The notes under the pieces: model-generated
The model's database searches: none
What the model was told of the DNA's origin: nothing
What the model saw: the letters and a program-made list of their open reading frames with translations, nothing else
Translations under genes and position numbers: made by a program
NCBI RefSeq assembly: GCF_000485595.1
Contig: NW_014577144.1
Location: forward strand, 9,761 to 50,537
Length of the DNA: 40,777 nucleotides
Source: Priapulus caudatus
Lineage: Eukaryota; Priapulida; Priapulimorpha; Priapulimorphida; Priapulidae
Reading direction: 5' to 3'
In this document: piece after piece, positions 1 through 10,095 of the stretch
How the letters are laid out: each line of letters opens with the position of its first letter
Position numbering within the stretch: the stretch's first letter is position 1

Positions 1-171
1 TTAGTGTTCATAGTAACTTAAGACATTTGTCCGGCAGAGAATGTGTTTTATTTGGCATACCGAAGAAGTTATTATAGGCTAAAAGTTGTGAGAATAAAAC
101 TCATACGCAGTTGCCATATAAAGTTCTATAGCCCTGCGGCAACTGTACGCGGGCTATAGTTACTAGAGCTA
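1..171 (-). mobile_element. Partial arm of the foldback element family at 2637-3233
   Basis: Matches 3062-3233, the right arm of the complete element, and ends CTAGAGCTA at 171. The window opens inside the arm. Confidence 0.85.
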
Positions 172-954
172 AAAATGATAAATGAATGTATTCGCACTGC
201 ATTAATTTAAATAAAATTAAAAACTAAATTCACACTGATATGAAATTTTATGATTTTAGGCTACTGGGTCTGTGCAACAACTTCGGATTTGTCATCATGT
301 TAAGTGCTGCTTATGACATACTAGCCGAGCAGGAAAGTCCAGAGCCTCAGCCGGTAATGCTAATAATTGTCCTAAGTTAGGGTAGCACATATGACCTGGG
401 TCCCAAACTATCCTTGATCCGAAATCTGTAACCACAATACTTCGATAGTAGATATGTAACAGGTTCAGTGATGTCATTGTAAGTTCAAATAGCATAGGTA
501 ATAATTTTCTCATCTTCAATTAATTTCTTACAGATGCAGAATGTAACAACCTCGGTGCCAGATACTACCACCGTACTGCCACCTCACACAAGGAAATGCA
601 ACCAGCTATCAACAGGGGTGATTGTCTAGTAGAATAATCTCACCCACTTGAGTCATAGCTAAGCCATTGAGCTGAGATTTGTTAATTAAATAAATTTAAC
701 AGAATAAAAATCTTCATTTTGGGTGAACTACTTAAAAAAGCCAAGACATTTCTGAGATGATAAGCATCTTTTCTATGTTGACGTGTAACTCGTGCTATTT
801 GCAGGCAATCTTGCTTGCTGACATCTTGCCTTCCCTCATTGTGAAGATGACGGCTGCATTATGGGTGCACCGAGTTACACACAGGTAAAGTGGTAGGGAG
901 TATATCTTCGGGATCGTTCATCATTAATTAAGATAAAAACATCCCAATTGCTTG

Positions 955-1150
955 TCACCTAATTTAAAACTGCCCAAACACAATGACCTTTGTTACAACA
1001 ACCCAACCACCAATCAACTAGTTTAAAACTGGTGAAACACCAATCAGCTACATTAAAACAGCCCAGACACCAATTATCTAGGTTAAGACAGCCCAACCAT
1101 GAACCAGCTAGGTTATAACTACGCAGTCATCAACCAGCTGGGTTAAAAGC
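955..1150. repeat. Intronic minisatellite, unit about 35 bp
   Basis: Units share CACCAATCA-CTA-TTAAAAC-GCCCA. Repeated in the second copy at about 4012-4215. Confidence 0.7.
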
Positions 1151-1157
1151 GATCAAG

Positions 1158-1300
1158 ACCAATCTGGAACGAACTAGTTAGTATAGCAGAATTTTCCGGA
1201 GTCGCACGGACTCAGGACTGCATATGTCAAATCAGGGAGTTCGACAGAAAATCAGGGAGTATTTGACTCCGGACTCACGTTAATTTTGCACCCTGTTTCT
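1158..1300 (-). mobile_element. GAGTCC-rich MITE, truncated copy
   Basis: Inverted relative to the 9167 copy, ending ACGTTAATTTTGCACCCTG. Repeated as part of the larger duplication at about 4240-4365. Confidence 0.75.
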
Positions 1301-1647
1301 GTGAGTCATTTTTGCATGTTGATTAATCATACACGCTGACCGCTGACAGTGCATCTGATGAGTTGCCTGTGAATATATATATCTGTGTGCATGATGATTA
1401 AGAATGTTGTTGTCATGATCACTATCACTATACTATGTCGGCGAGATAAATTACAATTCCTTGCGAAAAGAGAGCATCACTGATGATACTGCAATGTATG
1501 TCTGAACTAAAGTTATATTCCTGCAGGATTAGAGTACCCATAGCCATATTATTCGCCACTGCCAGCTTCATAATAGTTGCCTGTTCAGTAGGGATCTGGA
1601 TGAGTTTATTAGGTAAGCTTTCAGTTACACTTTCACATGTGATATTG

Positions 1648-1651
<4 letters not shown>

Positions 1652-1688
<37 letters not shown>
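1652..1688. repeat. (AT)n microsatellite
   Basis: Near the right end of the clean CLN3 copy. The equivalent tract at 4729-4753 is interrupted. Confidence 0.9.
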
Positions 1689-1689
<1 letters not shown>

Positions 1690-1708
1690 GACAATTGAAA
1701 ATGGAATA

Positions 1709-1998
1709 AACGCTTCATTGATCACACCTGCTTGAACACGGTTGGTCAGTTGGTATACGCTTCAGTGATTTCTGGCCACGCCTACCAGCCTGCCACGCGC
1801 TGAAAACCACGTGGACCAACCTTTTCGATAGGGTCATCTTTCTCAATGCGACACCGGCTAAACCCACTGAACTATAACAATGTTGTCTAACCTTATACTT
1901 TGTTATATATAGTTCCGTGGCTAAACCGGGGTACCGTGCCCTATACCTCCGATAGGTGGCGACTGCATCGCCTTTCACTAACCACTGTAAACATCAGA
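1709..1998 (+). promoter_or_regulatory. Presumed CLN3 5' UTR and promoter region
   Basis: Sequence between the end of the displaced copy and the CLN3 start codon. It has no recognised gene. A bidirectional CACGTGG-like E-box (ACCACGTGGACC, about 1806-1817) resembles a CLEAR/TFEB-type lysosomal gene site, but a single match is weak. No clear TATA box. Confidence 0.3.
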
Positions 1999-2048
1999 AT
2001 GGATACTGACAATAAATGGAAAGATAGGAGAGATATTGTTGGATTTTG
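1999..2048 (+). CDS. CLN3: CLN3 exon 1 (start codon)
   Basis: Sixteen codons plus two bases, [16 protein letters not shown], ending TTTTG|GTTCGT. The two bases TG plus the first G of exon 2 make the Trp of the family motif VGFW-LLGL. The start was chosen because it is the first in-frame ATG and because human CLN3 has KNAVGFW at the same place. The N-terminus is about 20 residues shorter than human. The exon lies downstream of a clean copy of exons 2-5, so local order is disturbed. Confidence 0.85.
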
Positions 2049-5000
2049 GTTCGTGTTGATCTATCAATTACTAGTAATAGGTAGTGTGTTACATCATGCA
2101 CACAAACTATGTAATAAACCAGGCCACTTCCACATTCCACCTACAGAATTACGCAGTTCCTGCAGAATTGACGGCATAAAATGAAAACCTGCAAACAGAT
2201 ACCAGATCTAGTGATCACCATCTTCTTATAATTATGTACATTTTGCATTGATCGCGTAGCTTGCCACAGAGCAATCATCCCTGGCAGTTTGCCGCAAAAT
2301 CAGCTTCTACTATAGATGTAGAATAAACACTTGGGCCATATCATTTTATGCCGTCACTTCTGCAGGAACTGCGTAATTCTGTAGGTGGAATGTGGAAGTG
2401 GCCTGGTTTATTACATAGTTTGTGTGCATGATGTAACACACTGGCCCAAGGATAGAGAACATGGGGCCCAATAAAACCAATGTGCCTAAACCTAACCCTA
2501 ACCCTAATTCTAACCCTAACCCTAACCCTAACCATAACCCTAACCTATTATATTGATATAATATTATATTTATATTGATGTAAATGATATTGGTTTTATT
2601 GGGCCCCATGTTCTCTATCCTTGAACCAATGAGATATAGCTCTAGTAACTATAGCCCGCGTACAGTTGCCGCAGGGCTATAGAACTTTATATGGCAACTG
2701 CGTATGAGTTTTATTCTCACAACTTTTAGCCTATAATAACTTCTTCGGTATGCCAAATAAAACACATTCTCTGCCGGACAAATGTCTTAAGTTACTATGA
2801 ACACTAAAATACAACAGCAAACTATCGCTTAAATATTGTACTTGCGAAATTACTCGTCGACGAAGATTGTTTATCAACTTGTAACCGCCATTTCTCGTTG
2901 CGCACGGTCGCGCGGTTCCGGCGCTAGTGAGCGGGTGCCGGAACCGCGCGAGCGTGCGCAACGAGAAATGGCGGTTACAAGTTGATAAACAATCTTCGGT
3001 GACGAGTAATATCGCAAGTACAAATTACTACAATATTTAAGCGATAGTTTGCTGTTGTATTTTAGTGTTCATAGTAACTTAAGACATTTGTCCGGCAGAG
3101 AATGTGTTTTATTTGGCATACCGAAGAAGTTATTATAGGGTAAAAGTTGTGAGAATAAAACTCATACGCAGTTGCCATATAAAGTTCTATAGCCCTGCGA
3201 CAAACTTACGCGGGCCTATAGTTACTAGAGCTAAAATGATAAATGAATGTATTCGCACTGCATTAATTTAAAAAAATTAAAACTTAAATTACATCACTGA
3301 TATGAAATTTATGATTTTAGGCTACTGAAGGCTGTGCAACAAGCTTCGGCGATTTGTTCATCATGTTAAGTGCTGCCTTATGACGATACTAGCGAGCAGG
3401 AAAGTACCAGAGCCTCAGCCGTAATGCTATAATTGTCTCTACGTTAGGTAGCATATGACTGGGTCCCAAACTATCTTGCATACGAAATCTGATAACACAA
3501 TACTTCATGATAAGTAGATTGTAACAGGTTCAGATTCATTGTAAGTTCAAATAGCATAGAAGTAATATTTTCTCATCTCAATATTTCTTGGACAGATGCA
3601 GAAGTGTAACACCTACGATGCAGATACTACCCCGTACTGCCACCTCACACAAGAAATGCAACCAGCTATCAACAGGGTGATTGCTCTAGTAGAATAATCT
3701 CACCACTTGAGTACATAGCTAAGCCATTGAGGTGAGATTTGTTAAATTAAATAAATTTACAAGAATAAAAATCTTATTTTGGGGAACTACTTAAAAAAGC
3801 AAGAATTTCTGAGATGATAAGCATCTTTTCTGATGTTGAGTGTAACTCTGCTATTTGCAGGCATCTTGCCTTGCTGACATCTTGCTTCCCTCATGTGAGA
3901 TGACGGCTCGCATTATGGGTGCCACCGGAGTTACACACAGGGAAAGTGCGTAGGGAGTATATCTTCGGATCGTGTCTCATTAATTAAGATAAAAACTCCC
4001 AATTGCTTGTCACCGAATTTAAAAACTGCCCAAACACAATGACCTTTGTACAACAACCCAACCACCGAGGGATCAACTAGTTTTTAAAACCTGGGTGAAA
4101 ACACCAATCAGCTACATTAAAACAGCCAGACACCAAATTATCTAGGGTTAAGACAGACCCCAACCATGAACAGCTTAGGTTATAACTACGCAGCATCAAC
4201 AGCTGGGTTTAAAAGGATCAAGGACCAACTCTGGAACGCAACATAGTTAGTATAGACAGAATTTTCCGGAGTCGCACGCGACTCAGGACTGATATGGTCA
4301 AATCAGGAGTTCGACAGAAAATCAGGGAGTATTTGACTCCGGACTCACGTTTATTTTGCCACCCTGTTTCTGTGATATTTTTGATGTTGCATTAATCATA
4401 CACGCTGACCGCTGACAGTGATCTGATGAGTTGCCTGATGAATATATATATCGTGTGCATGATGATTAAGAATGTGGTTGTCATGTCACTATCACGTATA
4501 CTATGTCGGCGAGATAAATTAACATTCTTGCGGAAAGACGAGGTCACTGATGCATACGGCAATGTGATGTCTGAACTAAAAGTTATATTCCTGCAGGATT
4601 AGAGCTACCATAGCCATATTATTCCGCCACTGCAGACTTATAATAGTTGCCTGCTTCAGTTAGGGATCTGGTATGAGGTTTATTAGGTAAGCTTTCGATG
4701 CTTACACTTTCACATGTGATATTGATAATATATATAGTATATATATATATATAAGATACTATAATGACAATTGAAAATGGAATATGTTGAGTAAATAAAT
4801 AAGAGTATAAATACAATAATCAATAATCAATTGATCAGGTAATGCTAGTGTTCCAAGGTTGATGTACATGTATATGGTTTAGTTGCATAGAAATGTTATA
4901 AACCAACCTGTTCTGACAGTAGATTGGTCAAAAGAGAAAATCCTACTTTCTCTTATATCTGATGCCCACTTTCTCGTCATAGGTGTGGCCTGTGCAAGCT

Positions 5001-8000
5001 TTAGCTCTGGTCTGGGAGAGCTCACATTTCTTGGACTCACTGCTTTCTACCACAAGTAAGAGAGCATGCAGGCTGGCCCACGCAAAGCTCGGTGGTTCAA
5101 AAAATATTCTTCAAAACATCTGTTTTACATACGTAACGTTGCGTATGCGTATACGTGAGTAACGTAACGTACGTAAGCGTTGTCATTCTGACTCGCAGCA
5201 GTATTGCGGTTAATTAAAAGCCAATACACGCTTGACATTTCTATTGCCGTCCACCACGTTCTCGTTAAAGGGACTACGTCACGAATTTTCTAGGGGGTGT
5301 GGTAAAATTGCTAAAAAAATAAACATTGGCCATTTTTTTACATTAAAAAAGTATAATAACGGGTACTATTATCCTCAAACTCTCACCTCGATAAAATGTT
5401 TGCGTGGTAATTTGCAAAAATCTGGACGATATTGGTAATTCTATGTTGTCTAACACTATTCCCCACACGTACTGTTTCAGATACTGGCGTCTCTCTGTTT
5501 TTCACCGGCAAATTAGGGCATATAAAGAAGGTATATAAGCATGAAAAGTAAACAGAAACACTAATTGTATTTTCATACATTTTATTTTGTACAAATAACA
5601 CACAAATGTACTACTTGATGGTGCTAGAAATTCGGGACGTAATCACTTTAAAGTGCACTCGTGACCCTTCCCCCGCTATTCACACTATTAGCCACGCCAA
5701 AGGTCGAAGACGTCGTTTCACAATGTAGAGAGAAAACAGAAAAATCTCCGCTCGCGTGTGCACGTATATGCCGCTCTTGCAGAAACACGGTGTCGTCGTG
5801 GTCGTCGGGCACCGGTGGAGCGGGGCTGTTCGGTGCTCTCTCCTACGCCGGTCTCACAGCTACCGGATTGTCGCCACAACACAGCATCCTCGTTATGCTG
5901 GTTGTGCCGGCAGTGATGACTCTCAGGTAGCCGCTCCCGTACGTGTACTCAGCTGCTAAGGAGCCCCGCCTATCGCATGCTACGGCAATTGCTACTGAGG
6001 GCAGCACTGAGTTGGCGTTTTTTTCCGAGTTTTTCGCTGTTTGCTTTTTAGCTCACCTTGAGATCGTCAAGATGAGCTATTGCCATGGGGCGTTGTTCGT
6101 TGTCCGTCCGTCCGTCCGTCTGTCTGTCAACATTTGGCTATGGTCATACCAAAAATTAACAAAATCGAATGAATCTAGATGGCCATTTTCATTTTTGCCA
6201 AAAAGTGGGCGTGGCTCGAAATAGGACGTTCAAATCTCTCCCATAGGAGTAACAACTGTATGCAATTTGAAACATGTGGGTCAAACGGTTCTTGAGTTAT
6301 CGTTGACCGTAGGCAGACACTGAAATGCATAGTGAAATTGCCAAAATCTACCTAATTTGCATAATTGTTAAAAAATATCAAAACCCGTGTGATATGTTTT
6401 GGGGCCAATCCTCATTCATTCACATACCAAAAATGAGCAAAATCCGTTGAACCTGAACTGACTTATGGCCATTTCCATTTTTGCCAAAAAGTGGGCGTGG
6501 CTCGAAAGCAGGTCAACTGGGGTGCTCCAAAATAGGACGTTCACGTCTCTCCCATGGGAGAGATGACAACGTCCTATTTTGGAGCACGCCAGTTGACCTA
6601 TTTTTGAGTTATTCTAAACTTTTTTTTTGGGGGGGGGGGTTTGCAATTTACGCATATATAATTATCAAGAGTATATAATGGGAGATATGCTATATAATGG
6701 GAGTTCTCCCATATATACTCTTGTTTTATATAATGTAGGTGGATAGTTGCTGAATTGAAAATGACTTGTTGGCACTCGCTCATTTGTGTACTTTTTTATG
6801 GTGAGCTTTAGTGTCATTGACACTTTCATGTTTCATTAAAAAGTTTAAACTCGTGGATCTGAATTTTGCCTCTGCAGTTTTTGTTTAATCTTGATTGCGT
6901 ACCGGCGACGTTGCCTACCGTAGAGTCGTCTAGACGTCTCGACGTACGAATGGTTCACTTGGAACGTCGTTTGTTTCACGTCATGCGAAACATTTGCTCA
7001 CCTGTCGTTTCAGTTACTACGTGATACTCGATCATGTGACGTCTCCCCCGTCGCCATGCTGCGTTAAGGCAGGTGATACGACTCCGTTGATAGAACAGCC
7101 GCCCAATACCTCGCCAGAAGGTACAGAAGCTCTGCCAATAAAACTCCCAAGGCTCATATGCTTCATCTTACCATGAAAAGAAAATCGTGCATTCAACTAT
7201 CTAGTAAACCTAGATATCTGCAAAGAAAACATGTCGCGTGTAATTTTCAGTTTTCACAATGTACCTGATGTCTGTCTGAAAGTGTTTTTTGTGACTTTGA
7301 TCTATAGATGATGAGGATTGTGTGGCAGAGCATGAAGAGGGTGCAGTACAGGCTGGAAAAGTCCATGTTAAGCTGATGTGTCTACAAGAAAGATTAAAGC
7401 TCATACTAGTATGTCATCTCTTGTGTTGCTTATCAATACTTTATAGAGTAACGTTAGGAAAGAATTAATACAGTAAATGACACAGTTGTTTGACTGGTCA
7501 GATCTTATATTGTTGGTATTCATGTTTTACTGTACAAAAACTCCCTTTGTTGTTTTTAGTGTCAGTGTAATAACAGTGTTGTTATTGCTTCAAAGGTAAC
7601 AGATTTCTATAAATGAAATCATGGAAGCTACAAAAACGAAAACGTCAACATAACTATGCTATATGTTTTCCATGCGATATGCCATTGATTTGTGTGTAAA
7701 CATGTTCATGCTTGAACATATGAAGAATAATATAAGAATAATTGAAAAACTTATGCTTGCAAAAGGTACATGATGTGGTATATTTTCGAGTGGTTTGAAG
7801 CATTATAGATGTGAGTATTCCTTTCTTGATCTGTTCTTGGTCATATGCTGTATACTAAGTTGTGTGACAGTTACTGTTTTCTTCCTTAGCCACTGCTCAA
7901 GTATATGGTGCCATTGTTTGGAGTCTACGTTGCTGAATACTACATCAATCAAGCTCTGTTCGAACTAATTTACTTTGAGCACATCTGGCTAACATTAGCG

Positions 8001-9722
8001 GAACAATACCGATGGTAAAAAAACCACATTCTACCATTGCTAAGTACTGTGATTTAGTTGTATGGAGAGTTTTATATATTCTATATATATCAGAAGTAGA
8101 TAATAGGGAATTATTCCCTATTATCTACTTCTGATATATATATATATTTATTTATATATATTCTATATATATTTAATGGGAAGGTATCAGTGATATTTCA
8201 ACTACTGTGTCTGTTTTTAGGTATCAGGTGGACTATCAGATGGGTGTCTTCATTTCTCGATCCTCCGTTAATGTCTACCACACGAAGAGAATCTGGGTTT
8301 TTCCGTTGCTGCAGGTGAAGTATACCATGTCATCATGTTTCAGCTTAGGTCAGCGTGGCATGCCAGCATCATATTCTTGCTCAGCTACCAATATGTATCT
8401 ATATAAGCATATATATATATATATATACTAGGGCTGAAATAAACACATTTCTACTTCACCATAGCAAGCAGATCTTTCATAGATAGCAAGTGGAAATAAC
8501 TACACTTTTCCAGAGGAGATATGGGAAGAGCAGACGTTTTTATTGGCCCCATTCACTCGGGATACCCCATATACTGTTATATAAACGTTCCCCTAGCGCA
8601 AGTAAATCTGCACCTATAGATTATAGTTATAGATTATAGTTATGCACCTTGCTAATCATGATAACCAGAATTTTGACGGTCACTCTTCCGTTGGAAAAGT
8701 AGCAGTTTTTTCCTTGACGTTTACTGCTTTATCTGTATTCTAATGCCAATACTCGTATTGCCTTTGTACATGTGATGATGTGTGACTATAGCAGTACCAT
8801 GCACACGTAGTTGGTGTTCTGCACGATAGGAACACTCCATGTGTGAATCACTACATGTCATCATTATCGTTAGTGTTTACCAGTGCATGTATGTCATTTC
8901 AGGTGGCAAATGCTGTATTTTTCACAGTGGAAGCGTACTTCCTCTTTGTTCCACACATCTCAATCATTCTGATCGTCGTCCTCTTTGAGGGATTAATGGG
9001 TGGCGGCGCCTATGTCAACTGTTTCTATGCCATCAGAGAAGAGGTAAATTATGTTTTTTTTATTATCAGATTTCTTTGGCAACATATTGGTTAAATTTTG
9101 CTGCTAAATATATAGATGTTTATTGTGCTAAGATTTTGTGTAGCGAGTAAGTTGACTGCTTATTCAGGGTGCGAAATTAACGGTCTACTATAATACTACC
9201 TGATTTACTGTCGGACTCCCTGATTTAACATAATATGCATGAGTCCGTGTGACTCCCTGAATATTCTGCCATACTAACTAGTTCGTTCCGGAGCACGGCA
9301 TCGCGGAATTACTGTATTTTTTCAGCTAATTTCCAAAGAAAATTTGGCAGACGTGCAACTGCATGAATCTTAAAAATAAGCACATGCGTTATTGTTAATA
9401 TATTAAATTTTGAACCTCAGACTGCAGACTCCCTCATTTTGCTGCGGACTCCCTTTTTTTGAGGGTAGGGAGTCCGTTGGACTCCCTTGTTCAAAAGTTA
9501 GTTTCTACCTCTGCTTATTCATTAAGACTGGATGGTAACCCTGCCGTTGTAATTTGGGATAACTGCCAAAATGGCTTGTTTTAATGCATATAGGTGGCGC
9601 CAGAGGTTAGGGAATTTAGTCTCGCAGTGGCCAGTGTATCAGACTCTACTGGAACGTGCCTTGCTGGATTCCTGTCCATCCCCGTGCACAACTACATCTG
9701 TAGTCTACCGATACCAGGTTGA
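1999..9722 (+). CDS. CLN3: CLN3/battenin orthologue, 13 exons, complete gene span
   Basis: Multi-pass membrane protein of late endosomes and lysosomes; loss of the human orthologue causes juvenile Batten disease. Its biochemical role is linked to lysosomal glycerophosphodiester clearance (family knowledge). Exons: 1999-2048, 3321-3420, 3596-3677, 3861-3940, 4597-4686, 4983-5055, 5783-5926, 7014-7120, 7308-7408, 7890-8014, 8221-8314, 8903-9043, 9594-9722. Using the clean copy of exons 2-5 (see 260-1612), all phases join and give 435 residues (human 438). Family motifs in order: [12 protein letters not shown] at the N-terminus, [102 protein letters not shown] and [16 protein letters not shown]. 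Residues 225-230, DTTPLI, form an acidic-dileucine lysosomal sorting signal in the cytosolic loop. The exons 2-5 that lie in the correct position carry frame-breaking indels, probably sequence error. Confidence 0.95.
2080..2444. mobile_element. Foldback element A (inverted arms of about 105 bp)
   Basis: Arms at 2080-2185 and 2339-2444 are inverted copies (AGTGTGTTACATCATGCACA at the outer ends) around a spacer of about 150 bp. It lies in CLN3 intron 1. No coding capacity. Confidence 0.85.
2449..2622. mobile_element. Foldback element B with telomere-like core
   Basis: Inverted arms of about 33 bp (AGGATAGAGAACATGGGGCC at 2449 and its complement ending 2621) enclose about seven CCCTAA-type units at 2493-2545. 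It sits directly after element A and before the next one. Confidence 0.8.
2637..3233. mobile_element. Large foldback element (arms near 290 bp), MULE-like MITE
   Basis: Almost the whole element is a palindrome centred near 2927, with outer ends TAGCTCTAGTAACTATAGCC. Imperfect flanking repeat: AATGAGATA on the left, AATGATA on the right. An 80-bp relative with the same ends is at 39996-40075. No transposase. Confidence 0.85.
3321..4686 (+). CDS. CLN3: CLN3 exons 2-5, in-place copy with indels
   Basis: Exon equivalents at 3321-3420, 3596-3677, 3861-3940 and 4597-4686. They match the clean copy at 260-1612 but differ by scattered single-base insertions and deletions, as frequent in exons as in introns and often next to a repeated base. 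The exon 4 donor reads GGAAAG instead of GTAAAG. None keeps its frame. The pattern looks like uncorrected long-read sequence used to fill a gap rather than slow pseudogene decay, which would favour substitutions (inference). In the living genome these are probably the functional exons. Confidence 0.75.
4983..5055 (+). CDS. CLN3: CLN3 exon 6
   Basis: Encodes [20 protein letters not shown] then AFYHK; human has SSGLGEVTFLSLTAFYPR here. Acceptor CGTCATAG, donor GTAAGA. It starts with two bases that complete Gly132 and ends with AA of Lys156. Part of a conserved membrane helix and lumenal turn. Confidence 0.92.
5783..5926 (+). CDS. CLN3: CLN3 exon 7
   Basis: Encodes [20 protein letters not shown] followed by [20 protein letters not shown]; this is the most conserved CLN3 segment (human [19 protein letters not shown]). 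Residues about 157-203. Acceptor CTCTTGCAG, donor GTAGCC. The Ser-Gly-Thr-Gly-Gly core is intact. Confidence 0.95.
6061..6600 (+). mobile_element. Repeat with two GGCCATTT-GGGCGTGGC modules and a terminal hairpin
   Basis: A GTCCGTCC tract (6103-6127) is followed by two modules sharing TTTTTGCCAAAAAGTGGGCG (about 6195 and 6480). It ends in a hairpin of about 90 bp (6509-6600) whose arms read AGGTCAACTGGGGTGCTCCA and its complement. Non-coding; in CLN3 intron 7. Confidence 0.65.
7014..7120 (+). CDS. CLN3: CLN3 exon 8, cytosolic loop with dileucine signal
   Basis: Encodes [20 protein letters not shown] then [15 protein letters not shown]. The first residues finish a helix. The rest is the poorly conserved cytosolic loop, but DTTPLI (D225, L229, I230) keeps the acidic-dileucine form found in human as QPLIR. 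A CC pair at about 219-220 could be palmitoylated (inference). Phases: two bases carried in, one out. Confidence 0.85.
7308..7408 (+). CDS. CLN3: CLN3 exon 9
   Basis: Encodes an acidic stretch, [20 protein letters not shown], then [22 protein letters not shown] matches human LSLRERWTVFKGLL, which leads into the next helix. Acceptor TCTATAG, donor GTATGT; the frame fits both neighbours. Confidence 0.85.
7890..8014 (+). CDS. CLN3: CLN3 exon 10
   Basis: Encodes [20 protein letters not shown] then [20 protein letters not shown] and RW. Human has [25 protein letters not shown]. The motif [12 protein letters not shown] is strongly conserved. Acceptor CTTCCTTAG, donor GTAAAA; Trp315 is split with exon 11. 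Confidence 0.95.
8082..8142. repeat. Perfect 61-bp palindrome
   Basis: Centred on 8112; arms of 30 bases read TATATATCAGAAGTAGATAA onward. The same arm occurs singly at about 20408-20434 and 21172-21198. It lies in CLN3 intron 10. Confidence 0.85.
8221..8314 (+). CDS. CLN3: CLN3 exon 11
   Basis: Encodes [20 protein letters not shown] then [11 protein letters not shown]. Human is YQMLYQAGVFASRSSLRC. The GVFxSRSS motif is intact. Ends in phase 0 at GCAG|GTGAAG. Confidence 0.95.
8903..9043 (+). CDS. CLN3: CLN3 exon 12
   Basis: Encodes [40 protein letters not shown] and FYAIREE. Human has [22 protein letters not shown]. The EGLxGGxAYVN motif marks it firmly as CLN3. Phase 0 at both ends. Confidence 0.96.
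9167..9510. mobile_element. GAGTCC-rich MITE, copy with exact target duplication
   Basis: Ends GGGTGCGAAATTAAC and GTTAGTTTCTACCT are inverted relatives. Flanks CTGCTTATTCA are repeated exactly (9156-9166, 9511-9521). Internal sequence carries GGACTCCCTGA repeats. Other copies: 1158-1300, 4240-4365 and 26702-26975. Confidence 0.85.
9594..9722 (+). CDS. CLN3: CLN3 exon 13 and stop
   Basis: Encodes [38 protein letters not shown] and PIPG, then TGA. Human ends [23 protein letters not shown], where the last four residues form a CaaX prenylation box. Here the equivalent Cys is followed by SLPIPG, so it is seven residues from the end and cannot act as a CaaX box. Confidence 0.93.
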   Translation: MAPEVREFSLAVASVSDSTGTCLAGFLSIPVHNYICSLPIPG

Positions 9723-10095
9723 GAAGTCAGTATTCATGATTCTTTTAATATATATATATATAATGTATATTCTGGAACAAGAAAATCGATCATCGATGTT
9801 GTAAAGACAATTCTAAAAATGCTGCTAAATAATTAAGTGCCATAAAATTAATAATTTTCATGCACGTGTGAAAAATGTGTCTGAAACTGGTCTAGCTTGA
9901 CCAATAATGTCTAACTGGGTGGCATCTCCATTGATCAGATTGCAAGGCTACATTGAAGGTATGGTCTTGTTGGGTGCTGTCTTGTTGAATATCATGTAAA
10001 TTCGTGTTAACAATCATCTTACACCACCATTTATAAATGAGGGTGATCTGTTCTATCATGAACACATCTATATAACTGTATAGACCTGTACTTAC

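Larger units (their letters stand above)
260..1612 (+). pseudogene. CLN3: Clean, displaced copy of CLN3 exons 2-5
   Basis: Four intact exons: 260-353 (LLGLCNNFGFVIMLSAAYDI...), 534-617 (MQNVTTSVPDTT...CNQLSTG), 805-884 (AILLADILPSLIVKMTAALW...) and 1527-1612 (IRVPIAILFATASFIIVACS...). Each has good AG acceptors and GT donors, and the phases chain without error from exon 1 to exon 6. Yet they lie upstream of exon 1, and the same exons occur again at 3321-4686 with many indels. Either this is part of a real upstream tandem copy cut by the window edge, or, more likely, a correct contig end placed in the wrong order. N51 in NVT is a likely luminal glycosylation site. The sequence is coding-competent; it is called pseudogene only because of its position. 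Confidence 0.8.

Noticed and set aside
2490-2546. True chromosome end
   Set aside because: The CCCTAA-type units are few, imperfect, enclosed by inverted repeats, and lie inside a gene's intron; they are an interstitial element.
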